Below are positions 14,848 through 21,671 of a stretch of 26,106 nt of DNA, piece after piece. Origin of the DNA: Monoglobus sp964442605 (GTDB taxonomy: Bacteria > Bacillota > Clostridia > Monoglobales > Monoglobaceae). Location: contig CAYTZR010000030.1 of NCBI GenBank assembly GCA_964442605.1, positions 1-26,106 of the forward strand, in the 5' to 3' direction. The translations under genes and the position numbers were made by a program. The notes under the pieces are model-generated. The model searched no databases. It saw only the letters and a list, made by a program, of their open reading frames with translations, and was not told the DNA's origin. The number at the start of each line of letters is the position of its first letter. Position 1 is the stretch's first letter.

Positions 14848-16365
14848 ATGGCTTTTAATACAATCAAGGATATAGTTGAGTACAGTGCGGAAAGCTACGC
14901 CGATATGACCGCGTTTAAATATATCGAGGGTAAAGAAATCGGCGAAAAAAAGTATTCGGAGGTAAAAAGCGAGAGCGAAGCGGTGAGCTGCGCGCTTAAC
15001 GGTCTTGGACTTGCGGGCAAGCATATCGCGTTAATCGGAACAAGCTCATACCCATGGATAATATCATATCTGGGCATAGTAAACTCAGGAAGTGTGGCTG
15101 TGCCGCTTGACGCTTCTCTGCCCGCAAACGAGCTTTATGATTTGCTTAACCGCTCCGACAGCTCCGCGGTATTTTTTGATAAAGCGCAAAAGGCGGTTGC
15201 CGAGGGTATCCGCGATAACTGTCCCGCTATCACCCATATAGTATGTCTGCAAGACGAGGCGGCGAATATTGAAAATTTATACAACCTTCCGGCTCTGCTG
15301 CAGGAAAACCGCGGCAGCGGATTTGATACGGAGATCGATCCCGAAAAGATGTGTACGCTGATGTTTACATCGGGAACCACCGGAAAGAGCAAGGGCGTAA
15401 TGCTGAGCAACCGAAACCTTGCCTCAAATGTTGAAGCATGCGTGGTACAGATTGAGCCGGGAACGGTCTCGATGTCGGTTCTGCCCATACATCACTCCTA
15501 CTGCCTGACTTCCGATATACTTAAAAGCATGTCCTTGGGCAGCTGTATATGTATCAACGACTCGGCGCTTCACTTTACAAAGAACCTTAGAAAATTTAAG
15601 CCAAAGGTAATGCTGCTTGTACCGCTGATAATCGAAACGATTTATCATCAGCTGCGGGATACAAAATCGTATATACCCAAAAATATGATAGCAAAGGCGG
15701 CGTTTGGCGGAAACCTTGAAATAATATTCAGCGGCGGCGCGTACCTAAACCCCGATTTAGTCGATTTTTTCGCGGAATACGGCATCAGTATTCTGCAGGG
15801 CTACGGTATGACGGAATGTTCGCCCGTTATCAGCAACAACAACCAGATTAACTCCAAAAACGGCTCCATAGGCAGGCCTCTCAAAAATTGCAGCGTCAAA
15901 TTCGAGGACGAGGAAATCTGTGTTAAGGGCTCAAGCGTAATGATGGGTTACTACAAAATGCCGAAGGAGACTGCCGAAGCGCTTGACGAGGACGGATGGC
16001 TGCACACAGGCGACTTAGGCTATCTTGATGATGAGGGCTATCTGTACATCACCGGGCGCAAAAAGAATTTGATTATTCTGTCAAACGGCGAAAATATCTC
16101 ACCGGAGGAGCTTGAAAACGAGCTGAGCAAGAACGATCTTGTTATGGAGGTATTGGTTCGTGAAAGCGGGCAGACAATCGAAGCCGAGATATTCCCTGAT
16201 CTTGAATATGCGGAAAAGCGCCGCATAAAGGATGTAAACGCGGAGCTTCAGAAAATAATCGATGAATTCAACAAGGATATGCCTCTGTATAAGCGCATAA
16301 CCGCCTTTAAAACACGCGACACCGAATTTGAGAAGAACACCACAAAGAAAATAAAAAGATTTTAG
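14848..16365 (+). CDS. AMP-forming acyl/amino acid ligase (ANL superfamily)
   Basis: A 505-residue adenylate-forming enzyme that would activate a carboxylic acid with ATP and load it on the ACP or CoA. The A3 loop LMFTSGTTGKSKG lies at 171-183; QGYGMTECSPVISNN (A5) lies near 318; HTGDLGY and TGRKKNLIILSNGENISPEELE (A7-A8) follow; the C-terminal catalytic Lys is in NTTKKIKR (A10). The sequence is closer to long-chain fatty acyl-CoA ligases than to NRPS A domains, so a fatty acid is the likelier substrate, although no specificity code can be read safely. AGGAGG precedes the ATG. It is last in the operon and is followed by a strong terminator. Confidence 0.9.
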   Translation: MAFNTIKDIVEYSAESYADMTAFKYIEGKEIGEKKYSEVKSESEAVSCALNGLGLAGKHIALIGTSSYPWIISYLGIVNSGSVAVPLDASLPANELYDLLNRSDSSAVFFDKAQKAVAEGIRDNCPAITHIVCLQDEAANIENLYNLPALLQENRGSGFDTEIDPEKMCTLMFTSGTTGKSKGVMLSNRNLASNVEACVVQIEPGTVSMSVLPIHHSYCLTSDILKSMSLGSCICINDSALHFTKNLRKFKPKVMLLVPLIIETIYHQLRDTKSYIPKNMIAKAAFGGNLEIIFSGGAYLNPDLVDFFAEYGISILQGYGMTECSPVISNNNQINSKNGSIGRPLKNCSVKFEDEEICVKGSSVMMGYYKMPKETAEALDEDGWLHTGDLGYLDDEGYLYITGRKKNLIILSNGENISPEELENELSKNDLVMEVLVRESGQTIEAEIFPDLEYAEKRRIKDVNAELQKIIDEFNKDMPLYKRITAFKTRDTEFEKNTTKKIKRF

Positions 16366-16386
16366 GAAAATAAAAAAATATTAAAT

Positions 16387-16418
16387 AAAAATCCGCCGAT
16401 TTAAATTGGCGGATTTTT
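16387..16418 (+). terminator. Rho-independent terminator after the ligase
   Basis: ATCCGCC (16391-16397) and GGCGGAT (16408-16414) form the core of a stem that extends through A/T pairs to 11 bp, followed by a T-tract. It closes the acyl-cluster operon. Confidence 0.9.
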
Positions 16419-16434
16419 GTTAAAGTCTTAACGT
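16417..16434. promoter_or_regulatory. Rex-like operator upstream of aconitase
   Basis: TTGTTAA, four spacer bases, then TTAACGT: 12 of 14 specified positions agree with the known Rex consensus TTGTTAA-N4-TTAACAA. It lies 5 bp before the -35 hexamer of the aconitase promoter and overlaps the T-tract of the preceding terminator. A second, weaker candidate (perfect TTGTTAA, then TTTTAAA; 11 of 14) lies at 16470-16487, just past the -10. Confidence 0.6.
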
Positions 16435-16439
16435 TTTGC

Positions 16440-16468
16440 TTGACATTTATCATTTGATAATATAAAAT
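16440..16468 (+). promoter_or_regulatory. Predicted sigma-A promoter for aconitase
   Basis: A perfect TTGACA (16440-16445), a 17-nt spacer and TAAAAT (16463-16468). The spacer contains the palindrome TATCATTTGATA (16448-16459). Confidence 0.75.
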
Positions 16469-16512
16469 ATTGTTAAGGACTTTTAAATATAACAGAACAG
16501 GAGTTGATTTCG

Positions 16513-18444
16513 ATGGGCTTGACACTTACGGAAAAGATTTTAAGAAACCACATTGTTGAAGGCGAACCCGTTAAAGGACAGGAAATAGGCATTCGTATCG
16601 ACCAGACCCTAACTCAGGACGCAACCGGCACGATGGCATATTTGGAATTTGAAGCTATGGGCGTACCCAGAGTAAAAACAGAAAAATCCGTTGCTTACAT
16701 AGACCATAATACGCTGCAAAGCGGATTTGAGAACGCGGACGATCACAGATTTATAGGCAGCGTCTGTAAAAAGCACGGCATTTACTTCTCGCGTCCCGGC
16801 AACGGCATATGTCACCAGGTTCATCTGGAGCGTTTCGGAATTCCCGGCAAAACCTTGATCGGCTCCGACAGCCACACTCCCACAGGCGGAGGCATAGGCA
16901 TGATTGCAATCGGCGCGGGAGGTATGGATGTTGCCGTTGCGATGGGCGGCGGAACCTACTATATCACCTATCCGAAAATAGTAAAGGTAAATCTTACGGG
17001 CAGTCTCAATCCTTGGGTTGCCGCGAAGGACGTTATCCTTGAGGTGCTTAGACGTATGTCCGTAAAAGGCGGTGTCGGCAAGGTTATCGAATACTGCGGT
17101 GAAGGCGTTAAAACACTGTCGGTTCCCGAGAGGGCTACTATTACAAACATGGGTGCCGAGCTTGGCGCAACAACCTCTATTTTCCCATCCGATGAAACCA
17201 CTCGCAAGTTCTTAAAGGCTCAGGGAAGAGAGAATGATTACACACCGCTTTCGGCTGATGCAGACGCGGAGTATGACGAGATACTGGAAATCAACCTGAG
17301 CGAGCTTGAACCCATGGCCGCTTGTCCCCACTCACCCGATAATGTTAAAAGAATTTCCGAACTTGCGGGAATGAAGATAGATCAGGTGTGTATCGGTTCG
17401 TGCACAAATTCCTCACTCTTGGATATGCTTAAGGTTGCGTATATTTTAGACGGCAAGACCGTTGATCCCGGTGTTTCTCTGGCGATTGCCCCCGGCTCAA
17501 AGCAGGTTCTTAATATGATTGCTGAAAACGGGGCGCTGTCTAAGATGATTGATGCAGGCGCAAGAATTTTGGAAAGCGCTTGCGGTCCGTGCATAGGTAT
17601 GGGACAATCCCCGAATTCGGGAGGTATTTCCCTCAGAACATTTAACAGAAACTTTGAAGGCAGAAGCGGTACGAAGGACGGTCAGATTTATCTGGTATCA
17701 CCTGAGGTTGCCGCTGTATCGGCAATCTCCGGAGTCATGACAGACCCGAGAACGCTGGGCGATATGCCGGAATTTACCCTTCCCGAGGTGTTTACTATCA
17801 ACGATAACATGATTGTGCCGCCGATTGAGGAGGAAAAGATGGATACGGTTGAGGTTCTGCGCGGCCCGAATATTAAGCCGTTCCCCGTATCGGATCCGCT
17901 GCTTGACAAAATCGAAGCAAAGTGCAGTCTGAAAGTGGGCGATAATATCACAACAGACCACATTATGCCTGCCGGAGCGAAGATTTTGCCGCTTCGTTCA
18001 AATATTCCGAAGATTTCAGAACACTGCTTCGCGGTATGCGATGAGGATTTTCCGAAACGCGCATTGGAGCTTAAACGCAGCATAGTTGTGGGCGGAAGCA
18101 ATTATGGACAGGGCTCGTCGAGAGAACACGCCGCGCTCGCGCCGCTGTACTTGGGCGTTAAAGCGGTTCTGGTTAAATCCTTCGCGAGAATTCATATGGC
18201 AAATCTGATAAATGCCGGAATTATCCCCATGACATTTGCCAACGAAACGGACTATGACAGAATTGATCAAATGGACGATTTGCTTATTGAAAACGTGAGA
18301 GAGCAAATCGCGAACAGCAATACAATAAAGATTACGGACAAGTCAAAAGACTTTGATTTTGAAGCAAAGATTGACCTTTCAAAGCGCCAGAGAGAAATGC
18401 TTCTCGCGGGCGGGCTTTTGAATTATACAAAAAATAATGCGTAA
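16513..18444 (+). CDS. acn: Aconitate hydratase
   Basis: A 643-residue single-chain aconitase converting citrate to isocitrate through a 4Fe-4S cluster. The cluster ligands are Cys297 in IGSCTNSSL and Cys357/Cys360 in ESACGPCIGMG. SDSHTPTGGGIG around residue 121 is the substrate-site signature, and the C-terminal swivel domain has GGSNYGQGSSREHAALAP. It is shorter than AcnA/AcnB (about 890) and near the compact type found in Clostridia and Thermotogales. I chose the ATG at 16513, with AGGAG 9 nt upstream, over a TTG three codons earlier. Isocitrate dehydrogenase lies downstream across the repeat and gap, and a Rex-like site precedes the promoter. Confidence 0.93.
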   Translation: MGLTLTEKILRNHIVEGEPVKGQEIGIRIDQTLTQDATGTMAYLEFEAMGVPRVKTEKSVAYIDHNTLQSGFENADDHRFIGSVCKKHGIYFSRPGNGICHQVHLERFGIPGKTLIGSDSHTPTGGGIGMIAIGAGGMDVAVAMGGGTYYITYPKIVKVNLTGSLNPWVAAKDVILEVLRRMSVKGGVGKVIEYCGEGVKTLSVPERATITNMGAELGATTSIFPSDETTRKFLKAQGRENDYTPLSADADAEYDEILEINLSELEPMAACPHSPDNVKRISELAGMKIDQVCIGSCTNSSLLDMLKVAYILDGKTVDPGVSLAIAPGSKQVLNMIAENGALSKMIDAGARILESACGPCIGMGQSPNSGGISLRTFNRNFEGRSGTKDGQIYLVSPEVAAVSAISGVMTDPRTLGDMPEFTLPEVFTINDNMIVPPIEEEKMDTVEVLRGPNIKPFPVSDPLLDKIEAKCSLKVGDNITTDHIMPAGAKILPLRSNIPKISEHCFAVCDEDFPKRALELKRSIVVGGSNYGQGSSREHAALAPLYLGVKAVLVKSFARIHMANLINAGIIPMTFANETDYDRIDQMDDLLIENVREQIANSNTIKITDKSKDFDFEAKIDLSKRQREMLLAGGLLNYTKNNA

Positions 18445-18469
18445 ACAAAATCAGTCGCAGCGGGCTGTT

Positions 18470-18628
18470 GAGCAATTGCGCAGCGGGCGGAGCTTTTCGC
18501 TTGCGATAAAGCGAGCTTAGCGCAGCTCATTGCGCTCAGGGCTCCCGTAAAGCGTCAGCTTTATGGGAATAAGGAGCAATTGCGCAGCGGGCGGAGCTTT
18601 TCGCTTGCGATAAAGCGAGCTTAGCGCA
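18470..18628. repeat. Hairpin-rich repeat, period 104 bp, running into the assembly gap
   Basis: A 55-bp stretch at 18470-18524 recurs exactly at 18574-18628, where the known sequence stops. Within the unit, GCGCA (18520-18524) pairs with TGCGC (18531-18535), and CCCGTAAAGC (18544-18553) pairs with GCTTTATGGG (18558-18567) with one G-U pair around a GTCA loop. Sequence right after the gap (CATTGCG, CGTAAAG) resembles a degraded copy, so the array probably continues inside the gap. Confidence 0.8.
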
Positions 18629-18728
18629 NNNNNNNNNNNNNNNNNNNNNNNNNNNNNNNNNNNNNNNNNNNNNNNNNNNNNNNNNNNNNNNNNNNNNNNN
18701 NNNNNNNNNNNNNNNNNNNNNNNNNNNN
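18629..18728. other. Assembly gap of exactly 100 N
   Basis: One hundred N lie between two copies of a tandem repeat. The round number marks a scaffolding placeholder; the true length is unknown. Aconitase and isocitrate dehydrogenase may therefore be farther apart than shown, or other genes may be missing. Confidence 0.95.
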
Positions 18729-18782
18729 GCACATTGCGACGTAAAGGGGAGTATATTCAAACACTTTAGGAGGTATTCAGAA

Positions 18783-19943
18783 ATGGATTACACAACACAA
18801 ATCGCGGAAGCAAGAAAAAAATTTGAAGCAGTGCTTTCCGAACAGCTCGAAAGAGTTGAAAAAATGAAAGCCGAAAAGGATTTTATCGACTATGGCAGCT
18901 TAGAGCAAATCATAATCGGAGTTGTTGGCGGCGACGGCATCGGTCCCGCTATAACCGAGCAGGCGGAAAGAATATTAAAATTCCTGCTTAAGGATGAGGT
19001 TAAAAACGGCAAGATTGCCTTTAAGGAAATCACAGGCTGCACAATCGAGCATAGAGCGGAGGTAAACAAGGCTCTGCCGGACGACGTTCTGGAGGAGCTC
19101 AAGCAGTGTCATGTTATTCTCAAGGGTCCCACAACAACACCGAGACAAGGCGATCCGTGGCCGAACATCGAGAGCGCGAATGTAGCTATGCGCAAGGAGC
19201 TTGACCTGTTTGCCAACGTTAGACCCGTAAAGGTTCCCGCCGAGGGTATAGACTGGACATTCTACAGAGAAAACACCGAGGGCGGCTACGCAGTCGGCTC
19301 AAAGGGTGTCAACGTCACAGACGACTTAGCCGTTGACTTTGTTGTTCAGACCCGCGAGGGTACGGAAAGGATTGCGAGAGCGGCGTTTGAATACGCAAAA
19401 AAGGCCGGCAAGACACGCGTTACCTGTGTAACAAAGGCAAACGTAATCAAGACAACAGACGGCAACTTCCTCAGTGTTTGCAAGGATGTCGCAAAGGATT
19501 ATCCCGGCATTGAGCTTGACGACTGGTATATAGACATTATGACCGCAAAGCTGGTTGACCCAAAGAGAAGGACGCAATTCCAAGTACTTGTACTGCCCAA
19601 CCTGTACGGCGACATCCTCACGGATGAGGCGGCAGAGTTCCAAGGCGGTGTCGGCACAGCAGGAAGCGCAAATATCGGCAAGCGTTATGCTATGTTTGAG
19701 GCAATTCACGGAAGCGCGCCAAGGATGGTGCAGGAGGGACGCGACATATACGCGGATCCGTGCAGTATTATCAGAGCCGCCGTTATGCTGCTTGAGCATA
19801 TCGGCTACGCGGACAAGGCAAAGGCTCTTGAAAACGCCCTTGACGAGTGCATGTACAAGGAAAAGAAGCTTCGCATTACAGGGCGCGACACCGGCGCGAC
19901 CTCGGCGGAATTTGCCGACTATATTATGTCAAAGCTTTCATAA
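18783..19943 (+). CDS. icd: Isocitrate dehydrogenase (isocitrate/isopropylmalate dehydrogenase family)
   Basis: A 386-residue enzyme oxidising isocitrate to 2-oxoglutarate. GGDGIGP (49-55) opens the conserved domain after an unusual N-terminal helical extension of about 42 residues rich in Glu and Lys. The substrate loop (ANVAMRKELDLFANVRP), the active-site stretch FYRENTEGGY and the metal-site DILTDEAAEFQGGVG are all present, with GTAGSANIG and FEAIHGSAPR in the cofactor lobe. It is the decarboxylating hydride-transferring step linking citrate to glutamate synthesis. I cannot decide NAD from NADP use. AGGAGG precedes the ATG. Aconitase lies upstream across the gap and rex 73 bp downstream. 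Confidence 0.93.
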   Translation: MDYTTQIAEARKKFEAVLSEQLERVEKMKAEKDFIDYGSLEQIIIGVVGGDGIGPAITEQAERILKFLLKDEVKNGKIAFKEITGCTIEHRAEVNKALPDDVLEELKQCHVILKGPTTTPRQGDPWPNIESANVAMRKELDLFANVRPVKVPAEGIDWTFYRENTEGGYAVGSKGVNVTDDLAVDFVVQTREGTERIARAAFEYAKKAGKTRVTCVTKANVIKTTDGNFLSVCKDVAKDYPGIELDDWYIDIMTAKLVDPKRRTQFQVLVLPNLYGDILTDEAAEFQGGVGTAGSANIGKRYAMFEAIHGSAPRMVQEGRDIYADPCSIIRAAVMLLEHIGYADKAKALENALDECMYKEKKLRITGRDTGATSAEFADYIMSKLS

Positions 19944-20016
19944 ATTTAAAACAAATATCTGAAAAGCTTTTTATATACGGCTTGATGATCCGCCGTGTTA
20001 AAGGGGAGAAAAAGAA

Positions 20017-20658
20017 ATGAAGAAAAAAGTATCGGGCTCGGTTATAAACAGATTGCCGAGATATTACAGACACTTGACAGATCTTTATGACAGCGGAACA
20101 GAACGTATTTCCTCAAAGGAGCTCAGTGAAAGAATGAATGTCACAGCCTCGCAGATACGGCAGGATTTAAACTGCTTCGGGGGCTTCGGGCAGCAGGGCT
20201 ATGGCTACAATGTGGAAATGCTCAGAACGGAAATTGCCAATATCCTCGGTCTTAACCGAGGATATACGGCGGTTCTCGTTGGCGCGGGACACATGGGTCA
20301 AACCTTTGCCACCAACACAAAGTTTGAAAGCAGAGGCTTTAAGCTCATAGGAATTTTTGATTCCGGTCCGAGCGTTATAGGAGCCAGAATAAGGGATTTT
20401 ACCGTTATGGATTACGCCGATATTGACGCGTTTATAAAGGAGAACCACCCTAAAATGGCTATATTGACCGTTCCCAAGGAAGCCATGAAAGAGGTTGCCG
20501 AGGATTTGATAAAAATGGGTATAACCGCGTTTATGAACTTCTCATACACCGAGCTTGAAGAAAAGGAAGGCATTATTGTTGAAAATGTACATCTAAGCGA
20601 CAGTCTTATGAGGCTGTCATACAAGATTTCCGAGAGCGAGGATAAACAAAATAATTAA
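20017..20658 (+). CDS. rex: Redox-sensing transcriptional repressor Rex
   Basis: A 213-residue repressor that leaves DNA when NADH rises. The N-terminal winged helix is marked by RLPRYYRHL, RISSKELSERMNVTASQIRQDL and the wing FGGFGQQGYGYNV. The Rossmann domain begins at LVGAGHMGQ, a GxGxxG variant, and the C-terminal swapped helix is present (VHLSDSLMRLSYKI). The length is normal. GGGGAG precedes the ATG. It lies 73 bp after icd with no terminator, so it may be cotranscribed, which would make Rex part of the regulon it controls through the site at 16417-16434. Confidence 0.95.
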   Translation: MKKKVSGSVINRLPRYYRHLTDLYDSGTERISSKELSERMNVTASQIRQDLNCFGGFGQQGYGYNVEMLRTEIANILGLNRGYTAVLVGAGHMGQTFATNTKFESRGFKLIGIFDSGPSVIGARIRDFTVMDYADIDAFIKENHPKMAILTVPKEAMKEVAEDLIKMGITAFMNFSYTELEEKEGIIVENVHLSDSLMRLSYKISESEDKQNN

Positions 20659-20670
20659 GGATAATTAAGG
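20651..20670. repeat. 10-bp tandem duplication at the rex stop codon
   Basis: ATAATTAAGG occurs at 20651-20660 and again at 20661-20670. The first copy includes the TAA stop of rex. Confidence 0.7.
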
Positions 20671-20710
20671 CGCAATCAGATAAGCGGTTTAAATAAGAAA
20701 TTAAAACAGA

Positions 20711-20764
20711 ACAAGTTTGACAACACAAGTTTGACAACACAAGTTGACAACACAGTTTGACAAC
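20711..20764. repeat. Four-unit tandem array carrying TTGACA in every unit
   Basis: Units of 14, 14, 13 and 13 bp start at 20711, 20725, 20739 and 20752; the first two are identical (ACAAGTTTGACAAC) and the others have one-base losses. Each contains a perfect -35 hexamer, at 20717, 20731, 20744 and 20757. Confidence 0.9.
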
Positions 20765-20785
20765 ACAATTTATTTGAGGTAAAAT
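20757..20785 (+). promoter_or_regulatory. Predicted promoter using the last TTGACA of the array
   Basis: TTGACA (20757-20762), a 17-nt spacer and TAAAAT (20780-20785). The -10 is created at the junction of the downstream 14-bp duplication. Transcription would start only about 10 nt before the ATG at 20802, close to the ribosome site. Confidence 0.55.
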
Positions 20786-20798
20786 ATTTGAGGTAAAA
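20771..20798. repeat. Perfect 14-bp tandem duplication of a ribosome binding site
   Basis: TATTTGAGGTAAAA occurs at 20771-20784 and 20785-20798. Both copies hold GAGG; only the second is at the right distance (8 nt) from the ATG at 20802. Confidence 0.85.
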
Positions 20799-20801
20799 CA
20801 T

Positions 20802-21671
20802 ATGAAGGTCTACGCACTTGTCGGTAAATCCGGCACAGGCAAATCTCATCACAGTATGTGGGTTGCCCGTGAAAACAATATCGATTATATAATCGACGAC
20901 GGACTTCTTGTGTCCGACAACAGGATTATCGCGGGTAAAAGCGCCAAACGCGAGCCAAGCAAAATCGCGTCGGTACGCCGGGCTATTTTCAGTGATCCCG
21001 AACATAGCGCGGAGGTCAAAAAGGCAATAAAGGACAACGGCATTACCTCGCTTCTCATTATCGGCACCAGCGATAGAATGGTGAACAAAATCGCGGAGAC
21101 TCTGGATGTCCTGCCGATAGAAAAAACAATACGTATCGAGGATGTCGCAACTCCCGAAGAAATGAAAATCGCAAACGAAATGCGAACAAAACAAGGCAAG
21201 CACGTTATACCCGTGCCGACTTTTGAGGTAAAAAAACAGTTTTCGGGATACTTTATCGACCCGATGATTCAGCTTTTCAGCAGAAAGAACAAAACGTTCC
21301 AGGAAGAAAAAACGGTAATGCGCCCTACTTACAGCTATTTGGGCGAATATAAGATTTCCAGGAAGGCAATCACGGATATTTGTTCTTATGAAATGTCAAG
21401 ATTTGCCAGCATGTATAAGCTGCTGAGAATTAAGAGCAGCATCACAAAAGGGAACCGAATTGCTCTTGATATTGAGATTTCTTTGCGCTATCCGTGCCGC
21501 ATTGAGCCGGAGGCGCGTAAAATGGCGGAAAACATAAAATTTTCTATCGAAAGTCATACGTCCATAAACGTAAAATACGTTAATATATACGTTAAAACGC
21601 TTCACGTTTCAAGAATTTATTTAAAACAATTGGAAAAATCAAAAGATGATATACTTACAGCAGGACTTTAA
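20802..21671 (+). CDS. P-loop NTPase fused to an Asp23/Gls24-like domain
   Basis: A 289-residue protein. Residues 1-110 form a small P-loop domain with Walker A GKSGTGKS at 8-15 and a hydrophobic Walker-B-like strand SLLIIGTSD at 83-91. After a basic linker, residues about 172-268 resemble Asp23/Gls24 envelope-stress proteins: YSYLGEYKISRKAITDIC at its start, then IALDIEISLRYPCRIEP, then INVKYVNIYVKTLHV. I recognise both halves but not a characterised protein with this order. No signal peptide or membrane segment is seen. The gene overlaps the downstream glycosylase gene by 26 bp. It could be an ATP-dependent regulator of envelope or cell-division proteins; that is conjecture. Confidence 0.75.
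   Translation: MKVYALVGKSGTGKSHHSMWVARENNIDYIIDDGLLVSDNRIIAGKSAKREPSKIASVRRAIFSDPEHSAEVKKAIKDNGITSLLIIGTSDRMVNKIAETLDVLPIEKTIRIEDVATPEEMKIANEMRTKQGKHVIPVPTFEVKKQFSGYFIDPMIQLFSRKNKTFQEEKTVMRPTYSYLGEYKISRKAITDICSYEMSRFASMYKLLRIKSSITKGNRIALDIEISLRYPCRIEPEARKMAENIKFSIESHTSINVKYVNIYVKTLHVSRIYLKQLEKSKDDILTAGL

Noticed and set aside
18517..18760. Open frames reading through the N run
   Set aside because: The frame is continuous only because N is translated as X; no real codons support it.
20711..20764. CRISPR-like array
   Set aside because: Units are contiguous 13-14-bp repeats without unique spacers, and no cas genes are near.
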